In this document: positions 30,729-40,429 of the stretch, one piece after another
How the letters are laid out: the number at the start of each line of letters is the position of its first letter
How positions within the stretch are numbered: position 1 is the first letter of the stretch
Source: Nemertoderma westbladi
Taxonomy: Eukaryota; Xenacoelomorpha; Nemertodermatida; Nemertodermatidae
DNA length: 45,843 nucleotides
Direction of reading: 5' to 3'
NCBI GenBank assembly: GCA_032718475.1
Contig: JAUCBJ010006647.1
Location: 1 to 45,843 of the forward strand
Program-made: the position numbers and the translations under genes
The notes under the pieces: generated by a model
What the model saw: only the letters and a program-made list of their open reading frames with translations
The model's database searches: none
Told to the model about the DNA's origin: nothing

Positions 30729-31229
30729 TTGACTTTGACTTGAGGTCAGGTCAGGTATTCTAGGTCATTGATCAAGAAAACTTGCCACCTCCATGCAGCA
30801 TAAAGGAGGTGCCACCTGTAGCTGCATAGACCCACTTACTAGGGCAAATCTGGTCCTGTAACTAGGACCCCCTTCGTTCTGGGATAAGGACGCCCTTGGT
30901 CCTGGATTAAGGACCCATATACTTGGCTGCAGGGGTATATGGCCTGACCAGGCAGATGGTGATCTACCAATGGCTGGTTAGGAGTAGAGTGTTCTCATGT
31001 CCACTCTGAGGGCACTTCACTGCGACCTGCACCTGGCAGCAAGGGTACAGGGCATGACCCAGCAGATGAGCTGCAACAGCCAATGGTGGGTCATGTACGC
31101 CAGAGTAGATATGGGTGATGGGCCTCATATCTGACTCCATTGCGACACCCACCCTGTGGAATGGCAAACCAGGGTGTGGTATTTGCCCCGAGAGCTGACT
31201 CGGCAAAAAAGCACCCCCCAACCCCCACT

Positions 31230-34200
31230 ATGGATTACATTAGCAATGCGGAGGTCCGGCCACTAGAGGCCAGTGGAATTACCGGACACAATCGGCCTCA
31301 CAGGCGTCAGTTAACTCCTGACCGGCTGCCTGTCTCACCCCCTACTGGAGAGAGAGCAGCCAACAATTCTTTGAGTCCCTTTCCTGATGACCTTTCTGGC
31401 CCAAACCCTGGGTCACCAGGGAGGCCAGATTGTGATGGGGAGAGGGATTCTGGAGTTGGAGGCTACTCTCATGTTCCACCCCGACCAACAAAGCCATTGG
31501 TGAATCTGAGGCAAGTCACTAGACTAGCCTCAGTAAACACCCTAACACTCGGGTCCCCAATGCGACAAGGTGAGCTGACTGCCTTGGCAGATAAGCTTTC
31601 TCTTAGCGCAGTGGGTGTTCAAGAGCACCGAATGCAGACTGGACAGACTGATGAGGTTCTGATTAAGGACATGGGGGGCGGTTGGCGACTCGCCCTCGCG
31701 TCAGCAGATGATAGTGGCAATGGTGGAATTGGTCTATTGATGAATCCAACTGCACATGCAGCATTGGACAAAATAGACCAAATCTCTAACCGCATCATCC
31801 GTTGCCACTTCTCATGTTCTGGAAGACTGGCTAAGAAGTTTCCTAAGGTGGTTCTGATTGTGTGCTACTCTCCAACTAGTGTTGCCCCTGTAGAGGAGGT
31901 GGAAAATTTCTACCACAATCTACAAGCAGCAACTGATGGAGTGGATCAGCATGCATTCTTAACATTCCTGGGAGACTTTAATGCAAGTCTGCATCAATCA
32001 CCTACATCGCCCTGGGTCTATAGCAATAGTGTTAACCGAAATTCTGTCCATCTTCAGGATTTTATCTCTGGAAATGGATTGTTTTCGGCTGGAACCCAGT
32101 TCAAGAAGCGAACTGGAAAGCTATGGACTCATAGTGGACCCAGTGGTCACAAGTCCCAGATAGACCATATTCTGTTTCGTAGGAAATACAGGAGCTCTAT
32201 ACAAGACTGTAATGCATTTACACTTCGACCCTTCTCCAGTGATCACCGCCTTATTGTGGCCAAGGTAAGACTTAGTCTGCGTGCTAGCAGAACAACGAAA
32301 TCTGCCTTGCCACGGCATGACTGGTCCTCTCTGTTGCAACAGCCAAGTGTGAGATCCAGCTTCACACTACAGCTGAGCAACAGGTATGAGGCTCTTGCCT
32401 CTGAGGCGGCAGATCATTGTGAGGGCTATACTGCCTTTACAGAAGCAGTTAAGTTAGCAGCTGCAGAAACAGTTCCTGTATACCCTCGAAACAGGAAAAG
32501 GGCCCCCTGGACTGACAACAAAATTCAGAAGTGCCGAAATGACCTTCATAAGGCGCAGAAAGAGTCCCGACTCAAACAGACTACAGCGGCCAAGAATGCA
32601 GTTAAAGCTGCATCTAGGTCCCTGAACAGGCAGTACTCTGTTAATCTACAGGAGCTAATAAACCAACAGGTTGATGCCATCAATGATGCTGACGACAGCA
32701 GGCAATCATCCCAGGCATGGAAATCGATCAATCTGCTTACTGGGCGGAAAAGCCAACCAACCACCAAGGTTAAGGCTGAATCACCAGCCGATCGCCTCAA
32801 TGGTTGGAAAGCCCACTTTGAAAAGCTCCTCAATAATGACAGGGTATTGCCTGATAACTTTATAGAAGTAAAAGTGTCTGAGTCTGTACTCCCAGATATT
32901 CCCATTGGCGATATCTCCTTTGCAGAAGTGAAGGCTGCTGCAAAGAGCATTAAGACCAATCGTGCCAGTGGAGTAGATGGTGTTCCCCCTGAGGTCTTTA
33001 AAATACCTGAGTGTTTAAAGCTCATCTATCCCATCATAGTAGACATGTACCGTACAACAAGAGTCCCACAAGAAATGAAAACAAATAAGTTGGTGCCAGT
33101 TCCCAAGAAGGGCAACCTAACACTCTATGGTTCTTTTCGGGGAATCTCATTGATCTCGATTGCTGCAAAACTATACAATAGAATTCTATTAAATCGCATC
33201 AGGGATCCTATTGAGAGACTGCTACGTGGAAATCAGAATGGGTTCCGTAAAGGTCGTGGGACCATGGAGCCCATTTTGGCACTTAGAAGGATAATTGAAG
33301 AGTTATCAAAAAAGAAAGACAGGCATCTGGCTGTTATCTTTGTTGACTTCTTCAAGGCCTTTGATTCAGTCTCTCGCTCACGTATGTTCAGCATACTTTC
33401 ATTATATGGGATTCCTGATGAAATTATTGCAGCAATCAGATCAGTATACGATGGTTCGACAACATTTGTGTCTACTGTGACGGTGACACAGAACCATTTG
33501 AAGTGTTATGGGGCGTCCTCCAAGGAGACACACTTGCACCATTCTTGTTCATTATGTTCTATGCATGTCCTTAGATCATCATAATGATGATGGGGTGATG
33601 ATAACTCCACCTACTGGCTCCAGAAGTCGAGGAAATCCTGCCAAGTACCTAACTGATCTAGACTTTGCTGATGACTTAGGAGTACTCTCAGAATCATTAG
33701 AGGGAGCCCAGCGGCTCCTCAGCTCATTAGAACATGCTGCTTCTAGTGTTGGTCTTTTTATTAACTCCAAAAAGACCAAAATTCTGACAGTTAACTTTGA
33801 AAGTCCTCAGCAAGTCTCTGATCGGATGAGCATAAGCTCAAAGGATGGTATGCTTGAGCATGTGGACGACTTCTGTTACCTGGGATCATGGATCCGGAAG
33901 TCAGGTGAGGACCTTCGAATACGTAAGGGAAAGGCATGGGCAGCCTTGAATAGGCTTTCGAGGATTTGGAAGTCACCTAGAATTAATTGGAAACTTAAGG
34001 TCCGATTATTTAGAGCAGCAGTAGTTCCAGTACTCCTCTACGGGAGTCCATGCTGGGCTCTAACTGCTGAGGACACCAAATCTCTGGATGGCACATTCAC
34101 AAGAATGCTACGCCGGGTACATTGTGTCAAGTACAATGCACACATCTCCAACCAGACACTATATAAAATTGGAGGTGTCTCATTGGTTCCCCCCAGCTTG

Positions 34201-34443
34201 ACACTAGAACAAAATCGCCTCCGCTTTGCAGGACATTGCTTTCGCCGTGAGGACCAGCCAGTGCATAATCTTGTACTTTGGCAGCCTCATGGAGTGAATA
34301 AGCATGGTGGACAGCCCATGACTTTCTTGAGACGCATCTTAAAGGACACTGGCCTTAAAGATGCGGATGATCTAGCAAATGTCATGGGTGATAGGGAGTT
34401 GTGGCGGTGCAATTTTGTTAACAAGCCGGCACAGCATTCTTAA
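31230..34443 (+). pseudogene. LINE-A EN-RT ORF, all domains present, two deletions
   Basis: ATG at 31230 (M-D-Y-I-S-N-A-E-V-R) is preferred over the in-frame ATG at 31140, because the sequence before it is conserved as untranslated leader in other copies. AP endonuclease: V-Q-E-H-R, Y-S-P-T, G-D-F-N-A, I-D-H-I-L, S-D-H-R. Linker with R-K-R-A-P-W-T-D-N-K. RT: N-K-L-V-P-V-P-K-K-G, G-F-R-K-G-R-G-T, V-I-F-V-D-F-F-K-A-F-D-S (motif A), L-D-F-A-D-D (catalytic). C-terminal: G-S-P-C-W-A-L-T and D-R-E-L-W-R. Compared with 29460-29590, one base is missing near 33479 and 13 bp near 33553; both fall between motif A and the F-A-D-D box and put the halves out of frame. Confidence 0.92.
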
Positions 34444-34477
34444 AATGCAGCTGCAATGCAGCATGCCGATCCTAGTA
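34440..34477 (+). other. LINE-A 3'-terminal self-complementary module
   Basis: AATGCAGCTGCAATGCAGCA then TGCCGATCCTAG(TAG)n. TGCAGCTGCA is a perfect palindrome and GCATGC overlaps. The same module ends the copies at 20516, 22631 and 24747 (minus) and 30504 (plus), and occurs alone at 21646 and 23762 and, decayed, at 35600. Confidence 0.75.
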
Positions 34478-34489
34478 GTCGCTTTGACT
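34478..34489. repeat. 12-bp target-site duplication of LINE-A, right
   Basis: GTCGCTTTGACT. Its last two bases are part of the stop codon (34490-34488, minus) of the Ly6-like gene. Confidence 0.9.
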
Positions 34490-34676
34490 AGCTAGAAACC
34501 GAATCGTTACAATTATTTTCATAGCAGCAACTGATATCACAAGAAATGGATTCCTCATTGGCTGAACGACATATGAACTCTTCAATATTATCACATTCGG
34601 AGTTGGTATTACGTAAAATGTTTTCGATTACAGGCCGTATACATAGTGGGAGAACTTCATCACCTACATTTACAAT
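34488..34676 (-). CDS. Ly6/three-finger-like secreted protein, exon 2
   Basis: Acceptor TTATTAG|ATTG at 34677/34676; open to TAG at 34490-34488; 62 codons plus stop. It joins in phase 0 to exon 1. Seven cysteines: P-L-C-I-R, S-E-C-D, F-I-C-R, S-C-D, S-C-C and N-N-C-N. The end, C-C-Y-E-N-N-C-N, is the C-C-x4-C-N signature of Ly6/uPAR (LU, three-finger) domains. Such proteins are small, disulfide-rich and secreted or GPI-anchored; no GPI-type hydrophobic tail follows, so secretion is likelier. LINE-A lies across the stop codon, so the natural 3'-UTR is now 3.7 kb away. No transcript evidence is available; the specific role is unknown. Confidence 0.55.
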   Translation of the reverse strand: MVNVGDEVLPLCIRPVIENILRNTNSECDNIEEFICRSANEESISCDISCCYENNCNDSVSS

Positions 34677-34823
34677 CTAATAAAATAATAATGAGGGAAA
34701 CTTAAAATGTATACCAATGTAGAAAAATTAAGATAACAAACGTAAGAATAGAGTGATGTACTGATGCATATCCGTGTGTCAGTAAGAACTTATCCTATTA
34801 TCAATTGATTCCTCCAAACTTAC
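34677..34823 (-). other. inferred intron of the Ly6-like gene
   Basis: Donor GTG|GTAAGT (near-consensus) at 34824/34823 and acceptor TTATTAG. Length 147 nt, phase 0. Confidence 0.6.
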
Positions 34824-34934
34824 CACACAGGTAAAGCAACCTTCCTTGATTATGTTAGCTCCTTCATGCCAGTGCAAACAATCCAATCCACTAGTGTACA
34901 TAACAAACATTACAAACACCAAAAATTTTAACAT
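34824..34934 (-). CDS. Ly6/three-finger-like secreted protein, exon 1 (signal peptide)
   Basis: ATG at 34934 is followed by M-L-K-F-L-V-F-V-M-F-V-M-Y-T-S-G, a short basic start and hydrophobic core as in a signal peptide, then L-D-C, G-C-F-T-C-V. 37 codons to the donor. With exon 2 the precursor is 99 residues with 10 cysteines, the usual size for a single LU domain. The spacing of the first cysteines (C-x13-C-x2-C) is not the commonest Ly6 pattern, so another cysteine-rich secreted family is possible. An upstream untranslated exon cannot be excluded. Confidence 0.55.
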
Positions 34935-35224
34935 TTTCTTAACATAAAGATCAAAACTCAAGTGCTGAAATCTCGAAGATGGACTTCTCAGCAAATAAAA
35001 AAAAATAGAAAATGTCCCGTCAGCATCACCTTAGAAATACTGCGCATTTAGTTTAATTATATAATTTAGACAGTCTGAAAGTCTGTTTGCCAAGTGAAGT
35101 CAGACATACATGCAGACAGTTCAGATTCACACCATTGTGACAAACTTTCACCATATGTGCTGTACATGTACAGAAGACAACTAACAACATAGTTGTAGAC
35201 ATTTTTCAAAGTGTGGAGAATGCG
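34935..35224. other. upstream region of the Ly6-like gene; no other gene seen
   Basis: About 290 bp before the start of the Ly6-like gene (minus strand). Promoter elements are not evident. The open frames on it have no motif. Confidence 0.3.
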
Positions 35225-35622
35225 TGGAAGATTTCCTAATGTCTGATCGAATAAGCATGAAAGCCTGAGCATGTGGATGAAATCTGCTACTTGGCATCAT
35301 CAATTCGGAATGAGGTGAAGACATTCGGATACGTAAGGGAATTGTATGGGCGGCATGGAATAGTCGGTTCAGGGTTTGAAAGTCCCATAGAATAATACTC
35401 AAGAAACGATCATTTAGTGTAGTAGTAGAACCAGTACTCTTGTGATATTTTTACCACTATAATGGCTTGATTAAATGACTAACTCAATTTGTATTAAAAT
35501 AATTAATTGTAAAGCCGGATTGTGAAAGCGTCGGTTGGAGGTTTGATTCTTTAATATTCACAATATATTTACAGCATGACATATTTACGCATATTTATGG
35601 CAGCATGCCGATGGTAGTAATT
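35225..35622 (+). mobile_element. old, diverged LINE-A-family remnant
   Basis: 35238-35445 aligns with LINE-A 33814-34040 (TCTGATCG.AT.AGCAT, GAGCATGTGGA, ATACGTAAGGGA, GTAGTAG..CCAGTACTC) at clearly lower identity than the other copies, with indels. A decayed 3' module GCAGCATGCCGATGGTAGTA lies at 35603-35622. It is the oldest LINE-A relative in the window. Confidence 0.75.
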
Positions 35623-35799
35623 CACTCGTAGTGTCACATTATATTAATATTTGTGTGGGAAGATAACATTTGCGCATGAAATGTGAGTACATGAGTTTCC
35701 CTGCAGCTCAAACAAAGTGCAATTTGTATGCAAATCTCGACATTGCAAACATTGGTCGACAGTGGGAAAAGGATTGCCAAACCACAATAACAATAAAAA

Positions 35800-36092
35800 C
35801 AGTGGAAAGTGTACATTTATACGGCGGGGGTGAGACCTGGCCACTGACGAAATCACTTGAACACCGAATTGATGGTTGCACAAGAATTGGCTACACAAGA
35901 CTTCTAAGGGCAGCCCTAAACATCAGCTATCAGACCTATGAATAATAGTAGTACTAAATGATACAACTGGACAATTATCTATCTGCAGTTACTTTGCAAA
36001 CATTTGCTTACTGTACGAACCATGCTGGTATATTCGTTGTAATATATGGTATGATAAGTGCATGAACAAAATGGTTTTTTTGTTTGAAAGAA
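35800..36092 (+). repeat. inverted duplication, left arm (LINE-C end)
   Basis: Reverse-complement match to 36213-36488 with few differences (small indels, scattered substitutions). The left arm read forward encodes L-Y-G-G-G-E-T-W-P-L-T-K-S-L then R-L-L-R-A-A-L-N-I-S, the C-terminal part of a LINE RT protein. A spacer of about 120 bp separates the arms. Confidence 0.9.
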
Positions 36093-36212
36093 AGACATTG
36101 TTAATTAATGTGGGGTAAATATAATAAAAATATAGTTTATACAATAAATAGGTCTTCATCAACAAACGAAAGGAAAAGAATAGGTACGGTAGGTACGAGC
36201 TATCAATCTGTG

Positions 36213-36860
36213 CTCTTTCAAACAAACAAAAAACCATTTTGTTCATGCACTTATATATTACAGCGGATAAACCAGCATGGTTCGTACAGTAAGCAAATGT
36301 TTGCAAAGTAACTGCAGATAGATAATTGTCCAGTTGTATAATTTAGTACTACTATTAATCAGGTCTGATGGCTGATGTTTAGGGCTGCCCTTAGAGTAGT
36401 CTTGTGTAGCCACCATCAATTCGTTATTCAAGTGATTTCGTCAGTGTCCAGGTCTCACCCCCGCCGTATAAATGTACACTTTCCACTGTGGTTCAAAGGA
36501 ACTTAGTCTTCAGGTGCCTGGAGAGGTCTGATTTCCAAATGGCAACCATTTTTTATAGAGCTACCAACCAGGCTTTTGCTTTTCATCTGCTCTTTATCCA
36601 TGACTCAGATACTGGAAGCCGTTAACATTCTTTAGTATTGATAATGGCAGGCTTCCATTAACAGTAAAAGTCCAGTATTCAGTCTGGGTAGCATTTATAA
36701 GTAATCCATCCTCCTTAGCAGCCATCTCCACATTGTTCAGTAAAAATTATGCATCTGCTAGCGTATTAGAAAGCAATGCGTTTTCTTTGGCAAAGTTGGT
36801 ATCTGTGACTGTAGTTTCTGGATAATGGCAATGCTACTTATGATATTTAAATGATGCTAG
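36213..36860 (-). mobile_element. LINE-C remnant containing the right arm of the inverted duplication
   Basis: Minus strand from 36860: N-A-L-L-S-N-T-L-A-D-A, L-L-N-N-V-E-M-A-A-K-E-D-G-L, I-N-A-T-Q-T-E-Y, V-N-G-S-L-P, then (36488-36213) the same L-Y-G-G-G-E-T-W and T-R-L-L motif as the left arm. This follows the RT palm F-A-D-D box and the C-terminal region; stops and shifts are present. Only the part from 36488 down is duplicated in inverted orientation. Confidence 0.75.
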
Positions 36861-36930
36861 ATGCCACCTAGATCGCAAGCGAGTTGTAGTGATAGTCGTC
36901 CAAATGAGCGAAATTAAGTAAAATTGACGT

Positions 36931-37099
36931 ACATACAGCTAGCTACCCTGTACCATGCATACAATACCTCCTCCCCCAGTAGTGCCACATACAGCTACCC
37001 TGTACCGGTACACTGGGCATCCAATACCTCCTCCCCCAGTAGTGCCACATACAGCTACCCTGTACCATGCATACAATACCTCCTCCCCCCAGTAGTGCC
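36931..37099. repeat. 53-60-bp minisatellite, three units
   Basis: Units at 36931-36986, 36987-37046 and 37047-37099, each ACATACAGCT..ACCCTGTACC ... CAATACCTCCTCCCCC.AGT then AGTGCC. Units 1 and 3 share CATGCATA; unit 2 has GGTACACTGGGCATC instead. Confidence 0.92.
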
Positions 37100-37436
37100 A
37101 GATAAATCAACGTATACCATTTATTGAATAAGAAATGAGAGCCATGCAAAAAATTTTGTAAATTTATTTTTCTACGATTTTAAAGATTATGAACGTAGTT
37201 TGAATGTATTAAAAATTCTAAAGATTAATTGTATTTTGGAAATTAAAGACACAAAAATCTTTTTTCGGGGATCATAAAACAGTAATACTGTAGTTAGGTC
37301 TATGAAAAATTACAGCAAGGATCGTTTCTTACGTTGGTTAATTAATTCTGACAGGGAACCCTGTTTTAAGGCTGCTGACATTAATTAACCTTGCGTACAC
37401 TGATTTTAAAGATATATTTCTAAAGTCACTTAACCG
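37100..37436. other. AT-rich spacer; one imperfect hairpin
   Basis: No gene recognised. GGTTAATTAATTCTGACAG near 37336 and CTGACATTAATTAACC near 37375 form an imperfect inverted repeat. Confidence 0.4.
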
Positions 37437-38815
37437 CATTAGTACCGGGCTATAAAATATCGTACAAATACCGGGGGGGGGGGGGGTCACATTGACCACC
37501 CCCCCCCCCCCCCCCCCCTTCTCAAATCTAAAATTTTTTTTCGAACACGTCTGACTTTTTGTTTGTACGTAGATTTCACTAGTCTGAATCCACCGAAAAA
37601 AAATTTTTCGAAAAAATTTACTGGGTGGTTATTTTGCAGCACCAAAGTTAGAAACAGTGAATAATTTTCATAAAATTTGAACGTTACAATTTTCGGCTAA
37701 TAGTTTTTCAATATAGGTTTTCTGGGGCGCAAAATCCATTGGAAAATGTTTTAAAATGATCTGATTACTATAAATGACTGTTTTAGTCCTCTACGTAGGC
37801 AAAAAATGAAAAAACAAGTAACCAGCACTTTTCAAATTGAACGCAAAATTTTTAATTCACTTATACAATGTTATAAATTTTCATTTTCAGGTTTTCTGGG
37901 GCGCTGATTCTAATGGAAACATTTCAAATTTGCCAGATCATTGCTACTCATATTTTTCGGCGTAATATGGAAAATTTTGGTGCTAGCACCAAAATTCGTT
38001 CCCATCACAAAAAAGTAGAAAAAAATGTCCAGTGCTGTTTTCATTGATTGAAGATGTCCAGTGCTGTTGTTATTGATTCCATCGGATTCAGGACCCTCAT
38101 AAACCCGTATAGCGCAAGAAACAAGATGATACTATCTTCTGATCTATTTGCTTATTTTCAAGGAACAAGATACAAGGTGACACAATCAATTGATATATTT
38201 GAGGGATTGCAAAATTTGGTGCTAGCACCAAATTTTCCACACACTTCCGAAAAATTCAAGTTTGAGATGTCTAGATAGATAATTATTTATTCCATTGAAT
38301 TCAGAACCGCCATAGACCTATAAAACGCGAGAAATAATTTGTCACAAGCAATTGAACTATTGAATGGATTTTCAAAATTTCGTGCTGGCACCAAATTTTC
38401 CACATAGCACTGAAAAATACAAGTTTGATACGCCTGGTGCAACTCGCATATATTCCTACTGCGCAAAAACAGGTTCAAACGATAAATTTACAAAATTGAC
38501 GTACTTCAAATTTTGGTGCTAGCACCAAAATTTGGTAACCGCCGAAAAAAGAGCAAGTTTGGAATTTCTAAATTAATTTATATGAATTCCATCTAATTGC
38601 AAACACAAAAAAATGTTACAAATCATATATCATGAAATGTAATTTTCAAAAAACGTCTCCAAAAGTGCCAAAAGTAGGGTTACAAAATTATGCTATAACT
38701 CGAAAACTTCCCAATATTTTTGAAAACCATTTTCACTATTATGTTATAACCAAAAAACCAATGGGAGATAATATTGACCCCCCCTATTTATTAGGGTTTT
38801 TAAAAACAGCGCACT
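37437..38815 (+). repeat. Repeat A copy 2, uninterrupted
   Basis: ATTAGTACCGGGCTATAAAA, a 14-G run (37473-37486), TCACATTGACCA, a ~20-C run (37499-37518), then the unit array. Perfect palindromes are at 37973-37996 (24 nt), 38211-38236 (26 nt) and 38507-38534 (28 nt), all centred on TTTGGTGCTAGCACCAAA; a decayed one is centred near 38387. Some units present in copy 1 are missing. Beyond 38600 there is sequence not shared with copy 1, ending GGGAGATAATATTGACCCCC, which echoes the G-run/C-run junction. It abuts LINE-B at about 38816. Confidence 0.88.
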
Positions 38816-38817
38816 GA

Positions 38818-39509
38818 GCCCTGGATGACCTCGGGTATTCTTAGTATTATTATTAGAGAAAGAGATAACTATTTGTATAAATTTAGGAAATACCGTGTTT
38901 TAGCTGAGTACAATAATTACTGCAAATATAGAAACCTTGTCCAACGGGAAATAAAAAAAGCTAAATCTGAATTTTTGTACAACAAAATAAGTGACAATAA
39001 AGATAGTCCTAAAAAGTCTATGGTATACCCTAAAATTTTTAGGTTATAAAAACTTTAAATCTAAAATGAATATTGTTCTGCAAGATAACGGTGAGCTGAT
39101 TCATGATCATACTCTAGTTAGTAATTTATTTAATAATTATTTTACTAATGTTGCCACAAATTTAGTTAAGAAGTTACCGTTATCAAGTAATAAATATAAA
39201 TATAGGTTCCGAAACTCTAAATAATTTTTATTTAGAAAAGTTACAAAATTCAGAAAAGTTAATTTTAAAACCCGTTTCTGAGGATTTCGTTTTTAAAATT
39301 CTACTTAGCCTCTCAGCCTCTAAAAGTACTGGTCTAGACCTAATACAGTACCTGCCCGTTTTCTTAAGGATGGTGCTGAAGTACTTAAAGTGCCTATTAC
39401 TTTTATTATTAATTACTCTATCGTAGATAATGTAGTACCAGATGAACTGAAATTAGCTAAGGTTATTCCTCTGTATAAAAAGAATAGTAAAGTAGAACCC
39501 TGTAATTAT
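38818..39509 (+). pseudogene. LINE-B copy 2, linker and RT start (left of insertion)
   Basis: Plus frames encode M-T-S-G-I-L, R-E-R-D-N-Y-L-Y-K-F-R-K-Y, E-I-K-K-A-K-S-E-F (EN-RT linker), then [16 protein letters not shown]. Further on, S-T-G-L-D and [19 protein letters not shown] match LINE-B at 28483-28080. At least two frameshifts and an extra duplication (ACAGTACC near 39345). It breaks off at 39509 exactly at a DNA-transposon-like terminus and resumes at 42865. Confidence 0.88.
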
Positions 39510-39732
39510 TAGTCGAGTAGACGCTTGGTACATTTTACTGACGAACCGTTCTCCAGCGTATGACTCCAATTTTATTTGCTCATTATGTTGTTCCACATTG
39601 TAATAATAAATTTTCGCTATAAAGACTTTGGGAAAGGTTGAGCAATTTTTTTTATTGCCATTTGTTTGGAGGGTAAAATCATAAAAAAATTACCAAAAAA
39701 ATGTTAATAGCGACATTTAGTTTTGAGAAAGA

Positions 39733-39984
39733 TTGCCTTATCTGGATCTACCGCCTTATGTAAGGCGAGAGATCCAAAAAATCCAAAAGTTGGAAACGCT
39801 AGAAAAATGCAGCGATAGCAATATGAGAAATGACTTTTGCCATTTGCGAAACAAGATTGCCGCGATACGAAGAATTAGCTGGAAATTTGAAGATTCCGTT
39901 GGATTTGGGAGATGGTGAGCTTGAAGACCTAACTATTTTGGCAACCCGATTCTATCAAAGTTGTTACGTCAATTTTAAAGGTAA
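39733..39984 (+). other. unidentified coding-like stretch inside the TIR element
   Basis: Frames at 39733-39918 and 39830-40042 overlap and look like one protein with a shift or short intron: E-I-Q-K-I-Q-K-L-E-T-L-E-K and R-N-D-F-C-H-L-R-N-K-I, then L-K-I-P-L-D-L-G-D-G-E-L-E-D-L-T-I-L-A-T-R-F-Y. The latter ends at a possible donor TTTTAAAG|GTAATA near 39980. It could be a transposase fragment, but I recognise no family. Confidence 0.3.
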
Positions 39985-40429
39985 TATACTTAATGTATAC
40001 CACCATTTAATATGTAGAATATTGTATAATACTTATTTTTAAAAATATTTGTATTTTCGCTTTACAATTGTTGTTGGAAAAGAATTTAAAAACGTCTCCA
40101 TCCAATCTAATCTAGCCACGGCCCTATCAAGCATTATTGATCATTTTATACTACTTTTTATGTAGCTATTTTTAATTTTTTATACATATAAATGTTCTGG
40201 AACATATTGCCGTTACCCAACATGTATACAATATTTTTGTATTTTTTAAAATATTTCAGATTTTATTTATTTATTTTAAAATATGGCAGATTTTTTTTGT
40301 TATGATGGAAATATTTTTTCAACTTTATTTGTTTATAACATAGGCCTATTAAAAAAAAAAGAGAATAAAACGCCTAAATCCCAGAGAAGAAGGCCTAATC
40401 CTATATAGAATAATTTTGTTGTATATTTT

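Larger units (their letters stand above)
30729..34477 (+). mobile_element. LINE-A, full-length copy (3.75 kb)
   Basis: Flanked by exact 12-bp target duplications. 5'-UTR about 500 bp beginning TTGACTTTGACTTGAGG; one long ORF; short 3'-UTR with AATGCAGCTGCAATGCAGC and CATGCCGATCCTAGTA at the very end. The 5' end can be trusted because the target duplication abuts it. One-ORF, AP-endonuclease plus RT organisation with F-A-D-D suggests an RTE-like clade; the exact clade is not settled. Confidence 0.93.

Noticed and set aside
35505-35560. Possible tRNA-like promoter (GGTTTGATTC B-box-like)
   Set aside because: No matching A box and no stem complementarity that can be drawn.
36931-37149. Open frames on both strands across 36924-37149
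   Set aside because: They translate the 53-60-bp minisatellite.
37973-38534. CRISPR-like regularly spaced palindromes
   Set aside because: Spacers are related to one another and about 140 bp long; this is a tandem satellite-type repeat.
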